64,000 nt of DNA, taken from the NCBI RefSeq assembly GCF_031458255.1, contig NZ_JAVDYC010000001.1, positions 2,861,001 through 2,925,000 of the forward strand. The letters are read 5' to 3'. This document shows, piece by piece, positions 57,479 through 64,000 of this stretch. The position numbers and the translations under genes were made by a program. Position 1 is the stretch's first letter. Every line of letters starts with the position of its first letter. This stretch comes from Catenuloplanes niger (GTDB taxonomy: Bacteria > Actinomycetota > Actinomycetes > Mycobacteriales > Micromonosporaceae). The notes beneath the pieces were generated by a model. The model ran no database searches and was not told the DNA's origin. It was given only the letters and a program-made list of their open reading frames with translations.

Positions 57479-58381
57479 GTGAAGTACACGGAGGACGTGC
57501 TGCGGGAGGCGGTGCGCGGCGCCCGCAGCATGGCCGACGTGCTCCGGCACCTCGGCCTCCCGCTCAACGGCGGCGCGCACGCCCATCTGCGCCGGCGCAT
57601 CGACGCGATCGGCATCGACACGTCGCACTTCCTCGGGCGGGCGCACCAGCGGGGGCGGGTCTCCCGGCGCCGGCGCACGCCCGAGGAGATCCTGGTACGC
57701 CGGGCCGTGGGCGCTCGACGCGCGCACCCGGACATGTTGCGGCGCGCGCTCGTCGAGACCGGCGCGGCCTACCGGTGCGCGGCCTGCGGGACCGGCGGCG
57801 AATGGCAGGGCAACCCGCTCACGCTGCACGTCGACCACGTCAACGGCGACTCCGCCGACTGCCGGCGGGAGAATCTGCGCTTCCTCTGCCCGAACTGCCA
57901 CAGCCAGACCGGTACCTACGCCGGCCGCAACCGCCGGATCTTCGCGCCGGCCGTACCCGTCCCGCCCGGCACCACGCGTTTCCGCCTCGCGGACACCGGT
58001 GCGGTCACGGACGTGCTGACCCGGGTGGACCGCGGCGAGCTGACCGTGACCGCGGCCGCGCGACTGATCGGATGCCACCGCAACCACGTCTACCGGCCGC
58101 GGCGCCGCCTGCGGGACGAGGGCACCATGGCACCCACGGCCCGCCGCCGCCCGCGTGCCGAGGAGCACGCCGACCGGGTGATCGCCCACGCGCTGGCCCA
58201 TCCCGACCTCGGACCGAAGTCGATCGCCCGGGAGCTGCGGGATCAGGGCTGCCCGGTGGCTCACGGCACGATATCCACCATTCTGCGGCGCGCCGGTCTC
58301 GCCACGATCAGGGACCGCCGACGGGCCGCGGCGTCGGTCTCCGGTGGGACCGAGCACCCGTTTCCGCCGGGCAGCCCGTAG
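57479..58381 (+). CDS. HNH endonuclease with C-terminal helix-turn-helix region
   Basis: 300 aa from GTG at 57479. Residues 1-50 look like a small DNA-binding domain (DVLRHLGLPLNGGAHAHLRRRI). The HNH core at about 98-145 has CAACG and CPNCH zinc pairs around LHVDHVNGDSADCRRENLRFL. Two HTH-like segments follow (VTAAARLIGCHRNHVYRPRRRL; GPKSIARELRDQGCPVAHGTI). The combination of HNH with flanking DNA-binding segments is like free-standing homing or phage-type nucleases. It sits between bcp and tRNA-Leu; no intron or partner methylase is seen. Confidence 0.8.
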   Translation: MKYTEDVLREAVRGARSMADVLRHLGLPLNGGAHAHLRRRIDAIGIDTSHFLGRAHQRGRVSRRRRTPEEILVRRAVGARRAHPDMLRRALVETGAAYRCAACGTGGEWQGNPLTLHVDHVNGDSADCRRENLRFLCPNCHSQTGTYAGRNRRIFAPAVPVPPGTTRFRLADTGAVTDVLTRVDRGELTVTAAARLIGCHRNHVYRPRRRLRDEGTMAPTARRRPRAEEHADRVIAHALAHPDLGPKSIARELRDQGCPVAHGTISTILRRAGLATIRDRRRAAASVSGGTEHPFPPGSP

Positions 58382-58395
58382 ACTCGCACCAGCCA

Positions 58396-58477
58396 GCGGG
58401 AGTGGCGGAATAGGCAGACGCGCGGGATTTAGGTTCCCGTGCCTTCGGGCGTAGGGGTTCAAGTCCCCTCTTCCGCA
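58396..58477 (+). tRNA. tRNA-Leu (anticodon TAG)
   Basis: Class II tRNA: acceptor GCGGGAG/CTTCCGC, anticodon stem-loop CGGGA-TTTAGGT-TCCCG giving TAG, a variable arm GTGCCTTCGGGCGT, T-arm GGGGTTCAAGTCCCC. Discriminator A is followed by an encoded CCA (58478-58480). Confidence 0.95.
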
Positions 58478-58662
58478 CCATGTCTTCCGGCGCCATGTCT
58501 TCCGGCGCGACCGCTCTGGGTGCGCCCCCATTTCTCCTCCCGGCGCAGCAGGCCGGCCTGCCACTTCGGAGCGTCGGGCGGTGCTGACGCGCCGCCGTCG
58601 GCAGCGGCCAGAATGTTGAGGTGCTCCGGGGCGGGTTGCCGGGCGCGCCTAGCGTGGCGGGG

Positions 58663-59055
58663 GTGGAGCGGGAGGGGCTGCGGGCTCGGTTGGCGGAGCG
58701 GCTGCGGGCGTGGCGTGAGGAGATCATGACGAAGCCGGACCGGGAGGCGGTCCGGGACTTCATGAGCGAGTTCGTCCACGACTGGGGTGGCGAGGACGAG
58801 TTCCGGGCCGAGCTGCGGCGGGCGATGCGGCCCGATCCGTGGCGGATGGGCTATGTGTTGCGGTCGTTCGAGGCGTTCATGGCGGACCCGCCGCGGGACG
58901 GCACGCTGGCGTGGCTGGTGGAGGGCTACGGCAACTGGGGTGTCGACCACGGCACGGACGAGAAGTATCTCGAGATCCTCGACCGCCTCCTACGGATCCT
59001 GCGCGAGGAGTACGCCGGGGTGGCCTCGCCGCCCGGACCCGCGGCGGCGGGCTAG
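58663..59055 (+). CDS. Conserved small helical protein, function unknown
   Basis: 130 aa from GTG at 58663, chosen because TAGCGT lies 7 nt before it (leaderless layout). GTG at 58621 is an alternative. The protein is helical and charged (REGLRARLAERLRAWREEIM, FMSEFVHDWGGEDEF, GTDEKYLEILDRLLRILREEY) with several Trp. No signal or membrane helix. I do not recognise a family. It lies downstream of tRNA-Leu and is convergent with glnR. Confidence 0.65.
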   Translation: MEREGLRARLAERLRAWREEIMTKPDREAVRDFMSEFVHDWGGEDEFRAELRRAMRPDPWRMGYVLRSFEAFMADPPRDGTLAWLVEGYGNWGVDHGTDEKYLEILDRLLRILREEYAGVASPPGPAAAG

Positions 59056-59172
59056 CGCCTGCGAGACGGCGTGCGGCCGGTTCGGCACCGCCGGGGAGGC
59101 GGCACGGCGCCTTCGGCTCGTGGAGCGGGACTCCGGCGGCGCGTTCGGTCGCCGGAGCCCGGTCGGGTTCGC

Positions 59173-59910
59173 CTAGGCGAGGACGTGCTCGATCTCCGGG
59201 GCCAGGAGCTGGTGGTCCGGGCGGGGTGGGAGGACGAGCTTGTAGCCGACCTGGCGGACCGTGCCGATCATGGATTCGTATTCGGAGCCGAGTTTGGCGC
59301 GGAGGCGGCGGACGTGCACGTCGACGGTGCGGTGGCCGCCGAAGTAGTCGTAGCCCCAGACCTCGCGCAGCAGCTGGTCGCGGGTGAACACCCGGCCGGG
59401 GTGCTGGGCGAGGAACTTGAGCAGCTCGAACTCCTTGTACGTGAGGTCGAGCGGCGCGCCCTTGAGCTTGGCGGCGTAGGTGGCCGGGTCGATGAGCAGT
59501 TCGCCGGCGGTGACCATGCCGTTGGTGCCGGCGGCCTGGGCGGTGCGGCGGGCGGTGACCAGCCGGAGGCGCGCCTCGATCTCGGCGGGGCCGGCGGTGA
59601 CGAGCACCACGTCGTCGACGGCCCATTCGGCGGAGACCGCGGCGAGGCCGGCTTCGTCGACGATCGCGACGAGCGGGCTGGAGAGGCCGGTGGCGCGCAG
59701 CAGGCGGCAGGTGTCGCGGGCCTCGGCGAGGCCGGATCGGGTGCCGAGCCCGTGTGCGCCGTCGACCAGCACGACGTCCGGGTTGGGGCCGGTGATCAGC
59801 GCGGACACGTCGCGGGGTGCGACCCGCAGCGTGTGCGGGAGCAGGTCGAGCCCGGGGAGGACGCGCCGGGCGCGCTCGCCGGCGATGGCGGTCATCAGAA
59901 GGATCTCCAC
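59173..59910 (-). CDS. glnR: GlnR-type orphan response regulator
   Basis: 245 aa from GTG at 59910 (GGTAGGG upstream). The N-terminal receiver-like domain keeps ADVVLVDG-type [10 protein letters not shown] (Asp50 equivalent) but lacks a normal acidic pocket, as in actinomycete GlnR. The C-terminal OmpR-type winged helix is [47 protein letters not shown] (shown in parts), nearly as in Streptomyces GlnR. It governs nitrogen assimilation genes (glnA, amtB, nir) without a partner kinase. None of its usual targets lies in the window. Confidence 0.85.
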   Translation of the reverse strand: MEILLMTAIAGERARRVLPGLDLLPHTLRVAPRDVSALITGPNPDVVLVDGAHGLGTRSGLAEARDTCRLLRATGLSSPLVAIVDEAGLAAVSAEWAVDDVVLVTAGPAEIEARLRLVTARRTAQAAGTNGMVTAGELLIDPATYAAKLKGAPLDLTYKEFELLKFLAQHPGRVFTRDQLLREVWGYDYFGGHRTVDVHVRRLRAKLGSEYESMIGTVRQVGYKLVLPPRPDHQLLAPEIEHVLA

Positions 59911-60085
59911 GGTGCCCTACCCCCGATGTTGTGCGGTCGGAAAGGCCAGATTCCAGCAGATTTGTTTCCGGGTGGATTCCGGGTGGGGAACACCACGTTT
60001 ACCAGCCGAGATCACATCTGACGTGCGGTTGAGTCGTAACCGAACCGATCAAGATCAAGATATTCGGTATCGCCGCGACCTGGGG

Positions 60086-60091
60086 TACGGT
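60086..60091 (+). promoter_or_regulatory. -10 element for a leaderless small gene
   Basis: TACGGT, 6 nt, then GTG at 60098. Confidence 0.5.
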
Positions 60092-60097
60092 CCGGTA

Positions 60098-60337
60098 GTG
60101 AGAGTCGAATGCCACTGGTGGAACGGGAACCGCACCCCGAAGGGTCGTCGCGACGTCTACATCCGGACGGACGGTTCCCGCTGGGAGGTCGAGGCGCAGA
60201 TCGGCGGCGCTTCCGGCAAATCCAAGGTCCAGGAGTGCCCCAGCCAGGCCTCGGCCGTGATCCTCGCCAACGCCTGGCGGGGCTCCAACCCGAGCTGGTT
60301 GGAGGTGCCTCAGCCGCGCACCCCCGCGCACAGCTGA
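60098..60337 (+). CDS. Small conserved protein, function unknown
   Basis: 79 aa from GTG at 60098. VRVECHWWNGNRTPKGRRDVYIRTDGSRWEVEAQIGG forms a Trp-rich beta segment, followed by a helix (QASAVILANAWRG) and a Pro-rich tail. Small proteins of this type occur near glnR in actinomycetes in my impression, but I cannot name the family. TACGGT 6 nt before the GTG suggests a leaderless transcript. Convergent with the large ATPase gene. Confidence 0.65.
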   Translation: MRVECHWWNGNRTPKGRRDVYIRTDGSRWEVEAQIGGASGKSKVQECPSQASAVILANAWRGSNPSWLEVPQPRTPAHS

Positions 60338-60402
60338 GACACCGGCGCCGTGGCAGCGGCGCCCGGAAGATCCCACACAACCCTCAACCGGTACGGATGA
60401 TG

Positions 60403-63400
60403 TCAGGGCGCCATCGACCGCGTCGCAGCGGCGCGGTCGATGGCTTCCGACACCCGGTCCGCGAGCAGTCCGACCGCACCGACCGCCCGGCCCAGCGGGT
60501 CGTCGCCGGCCCCGCCCAGCGCGGCTTGCCGGAGGAACGCGGCCTTCACCTCGTCCCACCGGGCGGCCTGCGCCGGCGTGAGCCGCCCGCGCAGTTCCGC
60601 GAGTTTCAGCAGGTTCGCCTCCGCGCCGCCGGTGAGCGTCTGGGCCTCGCCGAGGTAGTGGTCGTCGAGCACCAGGTCGAGTTCCGCGTCGTTCATCACC
60701 GGCACGATCCGTTCCGCGAGCTTGTTCATGTTGCGGTACGAGCCCTGCAGCTTGAACGGCGGCTCGGTGCGTGACTCCTCCGCCTGCGCCGCGGACGCGA
60801 TGTAGGCGCGGTTGACGGTGAGCACGACCTCCTGGACCCGCAGCAGCTTGCGCAGCACCGCGAGGATGCCGTCCAGCTCGACCGCGGAGTACGGGTGGGC
60901 GAGCTTGTCCGCCTGCGCGGTCTCGTCGCCGCGGGCCAGCCGGACCAGCAGCTCAATGTCGCCGCGTTCGCGGGTGGACAGCGGTGCGAGCACCGCGTTC
61001 GAGGTGAGCGCGTTCTCGATGTAGGAGAGCGCGAACAGGTCGTCCCGCCCGGAGAGCACGTCGCCGAGGTTCCACACGTCCGCGCGGTTGGCCAGCATGT
61101 CCGGGATCCGGAAGCGCTGCCCGGTCTCGGTGTACGGGTTGCCGGCCATGCACACCGCGAACCGCTTGCCGCGCAGGTCGTAGGTGCGGGTCTGCCCGGC
61201 CCAGACGCCCTCCATCCGGCGCTGCGCGTCACAGAGCGAGATGAACTTCTGCAGCAGCTCCGGGTTGGTGTGCTGGATGTCGTCCAGGTAGAGCAGCACG
61301 TTGTTGCCCATCTCCAGCGCGAACGAGATCTTCTCCACCTCCTGCCGCGCGGTCGCGTTCGGTGCCTCGGCCGGGTCCAGCGAGGTCACGCCGTGCCCGA
61401 GGGCCGGGCCGTTGACCTTGACGAACACCAGGCCGAGCCGGCTGGCCACGTACTCCATCAGCGTGGTCTTGCCGTATCCGGGCGGCGAGATGAGCAGCAG
61501 CAGGCCCATCTGGTCGGTGCGTTTCGCGTCGCCGGCCGCGCCGAGCTGCCGGGCCAGGTTGTCACCGATCAGCGGCAGGTAGATCTCGTCGAGCAGCCGG
61601 TTGCGGACGAACGCGCTCATCACCCGCGGTGTGAACTCGTCCAGCCGCAGCCGGGCGCGTTCGGCCGCCGCGAGCGCGGTGCGCTGCCGCTGGTACTCGC
61701 GGTAGGCGGGCATGCGCTGTTCCCGGAACCGGCGGGTGCGCGGCAGGAACTCGTCGAGCCGCACGGTCAGCGACCGGTCCGAGATCCGCGGGTGCGCGCC
61801 GAGCAGGCCGGTCACGTCGAGCGACAGCGCGGCGGACGAGTCGTGCCGGGGCAGGTCCGCGGTCAGCAGCAGCGCGACCGCCTCCGGGAACTCCGGCGGG
61901 ACCGGAGCGGAGGAGGCGGCCAGGTACGCGCCGAGCCACGCGGACGCGAGCTGGTGCCGGGCCGCGAGGTCGTCGAGCGCGCGCAGGTCCTCGTCGAAGT
62001 CGCGGCCGGAGGGCGCCGCGGCGCCGCCGAGCGCGCGGCGGAACCGGTCCAGCAGGGTACGGGCCTCCGCGCTGGTGACGAACCCGAACGGCTCGCCGCC
62101 CAGCTCCTCGACCAGGTACTCCCCGACCTGTTCCGGCTCGAGGACCGGCAGCCCGGCCTCGCCCAGGAAGACGGCGGCGTCGGCACCGAGCGACGACGCG
62201 AGTTCGCCGAGGGCCGGCCCGGCCGTGCCGAACACCGCACGCGCCCGGATCAGCGACGACGCCCGGCGGGCCCACACCACGCGGTCCGTCTCGGCGACGC
62301 CGTAGGCCCAGAACAGCTGCGCGGCCGACCGCACCGCCGCCGGGTAGCGCAGCAGCCCGGCGCCGGCGTGCAGGCGCAGCAGCGCGTCCAGGATCAGCGC
62401 CGCGTCGACGTCGTGGACGCCGCGTTCGTACCCCTCGTCGTACCGTGTCTCGGCCTCCCGGCGGGCGAGTTCCCGCAGGTCGGCGGCGTGAAGTTCGTCC
62501 GGGGAGCGGCCCGCCAGCAGCGTGGCCGCGAGATGCTCGGACCGGTAGACCTCCGGGGACTCGGAGACGAGCAGTTGCTCCCAGAACGGCTTGGTGGCCG
62601 CGAACGCGGGGTCGCGGACCGGCGAGCGGAAGTCGGTCGCGGTGACCGCGAACGTCATCTCGCCGTCGTGCGGGACCATGGTCAGGTCCACGGTCTGCGT
62701 GTTGACGGCGAACCGGTGCTTGCCGAGCCGGATCGTGTCGCCGCCGTCGGCGAACAGGTCGAGGCGGTCGCGCAGGGACCGGCCGGCCTCCTGGCGGGCG
62801 GCCTTGACCCGGCCGGTCAGCTCCTCCGCGCGCACGCTGTCGCCGAGTGCGCGCAGCTCGTCCGCGACGGAGTGGAGCTTCGCGACCATCGGGTCGGTGG
62901 CGAAGTACGTGTTGACGTCGTCGAGCGTGTCGAGCGTGGCGACCCGGCGGCCGACGCTGCCGAGGATCCGCTCGGCGGAGTCGACGAGCCGGTCCGCGCG
63001 CCGGGACCGGTCGTCCAGCAGCGCCTGCTTGCGCGACGAGAACGCCTCGTAGACGTCGGTGCGCTTGGTGGACAGCTGGGCCAGGAAGTCGTCGAACTCG
63101 GCGAACCGGGACTCCAGGTTCTCCAGTTGCAGCATCAGCCGGCCGAGTTGCTCGTCGCAGCGCGCGGGCGTGTCCGCGGCCGCGAGCGCGCCGGTGATCG
63201 CCTGCCCGAGCAGCGCGAACTCGGCGGAGAACTCGGCCCGGCCCTCGCGGTCGAGCAGCTGCCGACGGCGGCCGTCGAGCACGGCACGGGCCCGGTTGAG
63301 CCCGCCGAGCACCTCGCCGACCCGTTCCAGGATGCCGACCCGGACCGTGGCGTCCGCGATGTCCAGCGAACCGATCACCTCGGTGACCGTCTGCAGCCCG

Positions 63401-64000
63401 GTGGCCTGCTCGTCGATCTTCTGCTGCACGCCGGCCGCGGACGCCACCGTCTCGATCTTGCCGGCGTCGACCTCGAGGTCCGCGACGACCGCATGGTACG
63501 AGGAGAAGGCGTCCGCGTCGCTGAGGAACGTGACCGCGCGCTGCGCGAAGGCGGACGTCTCCGCGGCCAGCTCGGTCAGCAGCGCCTCGAGGGCGTCGAG
63601 GTCGACGTAGCGCAGTTCACGCAGCGAGACGAGCCGGCCCTGTGCCGCGCGCAGGGCGGCCAGGCGCGTGATCCACTCCGGGGTGGAGGTCGGCGTCTCG
63701 CCGCGGGACCGCCGGATCATGGCGGTGATCTCGGTGGACGCGGTGCCGAGCGCGGTCGCGGCCTGCGCCGTGAGCGCCTGCACCTTCTCGAACTCGTCGA
63801 GCACCTGCGACGCGGTCGCGCGCACCTCGGCCAGCGGCGTGGCCAGGTCGCCCAGTTCCTGCTCGCCGAGCCAGTGGTAGTGGTCGAACGCGCGCGTGCA
63901 GGCCGAGATCAGCCCCTCGTAGACGGCCTGCGACGGGGACATCTCGCCGACCATCCGGGCCACCGAGACCGCCTCGGAGATGCCGCGGACCAGCTCCGCG
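60403..64000 (-). CDS. Large DNA-repair-type AAA ATPase (N-terminus outside the window)
   Basis: The frame runs through the right edge: 1186 residues from the first internal Met (63963), with 12 further in-frame codons to the edge and the true start beyond. The visible part has coiled-coil segments (about residues 40-400), a beta-rich domain with LGKHRFAVNTQTVDLTMVPHDGEMTF, a helical region, then an AAA core near residues 830-1010: ISPPGYGKTTLMEYVA (Walker A), NVLLYLDDIQHTN (Walker B) and a NPYTETGQRFRIPDMLANRADVW segment. The pattern matches the DUF3686-type 'DNA repair ATPase' family. Substrate and partners are not known. The gene is intact within the window. Confidence 0.8.
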   Translation of the reverse strand, partial: AELVRGISEAVSVARMVGEMSPSQAVYEGLISACTRAFDHYHWLGEQELGDLATPLAEVRATASQVLDEFEKVQALTAQAATALGTASTEITAMIRRSRGETPTSTPEWITRLAALRAAQGRLVSLRELRYVDLDALEALLTELAAETSAFAQRAVTFLSDADAFSSYHAVVADLEVDAGKIETVASAAGVQQKIDEQATGLQTVTEVIGSLDIADATVRVGILERVGEVLGGLNRARAVLDGRRRQLLDREGRAEFSAEFALLGQAITGALAAADTPARCDEQLGRLMLQLENLESRFAEFDDFLAQLSTKRTDVYEAFSSRKQALLDDRSRRADRLVDSAERILGSVGRRVATLDTLDDVNTYFATDPMVAKLHSVADELRALGDSVRAEELTGRVKAARQEAGRSLRDRLDLFADGGDTIRLGKHRFAVNTQTVDLTMVPHDGEMTFAVTATDFRSPVRDPAFAATKPFWEQLLVSESPEVYRSEHLAATLLAGRSPDELHAADLRELARREAETRYDEGYERGVHDVDAALILDALLRLHAGAGLLRYPAAVRSAAQLFWAYGVAETDRVVWARRASSLIRARAVFGTAGPALGELASSLGADAAVFLGEAGLPVLEPEQVGEYLVEELGGEPFGFVTSAEARTLLDRFRRALGGAAAPSGRDFDEDLRALDDLAARHQLASAWLGAYLAASSAPVPPEFPEAVALLLTADLPRHDSSAALSLDVTGLLGAHPRISDRSLTVRLDEFLPRTRRFREQRMPAYREYQRQRTALAAAERARLRLDEFTPRVMSAFVRNRLLDEIYLPLIGDNLARQLGAAGDAKRTDQMGLLLLISPPGYGKTTLMEYVASRLGLVFVKVNGPALGHGVTSLDPAEAPNATARQEVEKISFALEMGNNVLLYLDDIQHTNPELLQKFISLCDAQRRMEGVWAGQTRTYDLRGKRFAVCMAGNPYTETGQRFRIPDMLANRADVWNLGDVLSGRDDLFALSYIENALTSNAVLAPLSTRERGDIELLVRLARGDETAQADKLAHPYSAVELDGILAVLRKLLRVQEVVLTVNRAYIASAAQAEESRTEPPFKLQGSYRNMNKLAERIVPVMNDAELDLVLDDHYLGEAQTLTGGAEANLLKLAELRGRLTPAQAARWDEVKAAFLRQAALGGAGDDPLGRAVGAVGLLADRVSEAIDRAAATRSMAP
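60410..60444 (-). terminator. Hairpin at the 3' end of the ATPase gene
   Basis: GCCATCGACCGCG pairs perfectly with CGCGGTCGATGGC across a 9-nt loop. It overlaps the last codons of the ATPase gene (stop at 60403), so it may terminate or stabilise the transcript only after translation stops. Confidence 0.4.

Overview
The window is about 72-75% GC with a strong third-position GC bias. It has many GTG starts, ATGA/GTGA stop-start overlaps and several TANNNT promoters placed 6-7 nt before the start codon. The gene set (Tad pilus locus, GlnR-type orphan regulator, GH6 cellulase with CBM2, eukaryote-like Ser/Thr kinases, a Nur-like nickel box, oligoribonuclease) points to a chromosomal piece of a filamentous actinomycete, most likely Micromonosporaceae (Actinoplanes/Catenuloplanes-like). 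The genus is an inference. There are no rRNA genes, transposases, prophage or CRISPR arrays. Four tRNA genes are present: two identical Lys-CTT, one His-GTG and one Leu-TAG.

Layout. 1-750: end of an unrecognised gene, a perfect terminator, then a GC-rich tandem array and a conserved intergenic repeat core. 751-10749: a 12-gene minus-strand Tad/Flp-type pilus operon (lipoprotein, secreted protein, CpaB-like, TadZ, TadA, TadB, TadC, four pilin/pseudopilin-like proteins, LysM membrane protein). 11493-16322 and on to 21033, mostly minus strand: a LigD-like protein with a replaced catalytic lysine, a chemoreceptor, a secreted SGNH esterase, a lacI-araB-araD pentose operon and a secreted GH6 cellulase under a CebR/CelR-like site. 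21493-27184, plus strand: a P450 with a small coupled partner, then a purine-catabolic operon (FAD subunit, fused FeS-molybdopterin subunit, guanine-deaminase-like enzyme). 27235-37059: a methyltransferase, a very large kinase-AAA-GAF-GGEEF protein, a second kinase with a ricin-type lectin ectodomain, and a divergent GntR/M20 peptidase pair.

37230-45747 is a cell-wall region: a lytic-transglycosylase-like protein with an L-type lectin domain, a class C beta-lactamase-like lipoprotein, a duplicated-motif small protein behind a SigB-like promoter, and two L,D-transpeptidase lipoproteins bracketed by the two inverted tRNA-Lys genes. 46111-54145 holds orn, a long-tailed membrane protein, and a copper/thiol group (YcnI-like, CopC-CopD fusion, MauE, DsbA-like, a five-TM protein). 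54406-56892 is a CbiMNQO-type Ni/Co ECF importer divergent from a Bcp peroxiredoxin, with a Nur-like box between. The rest has an HNH nuclease, tRNA-Leu, small unknown genes, glnR and the C-terminal part of a large DNA-repair-type AAA ATPase cut by the window end.

Features least explained by standard annotation are: (1) a three-copy composite element (degenerate 17-37 bp array plus a conserved ~49 bp core), always in the same orientation and always between convergent transcription units; (2) the LigD-like protein whose adenylation-site lysine is glutamate; (3) the kinase/AAA/diguanylate cyclase fusion; and (4) the Tad pilin set, in which only two of four class III signal motifs keep Glu+5.
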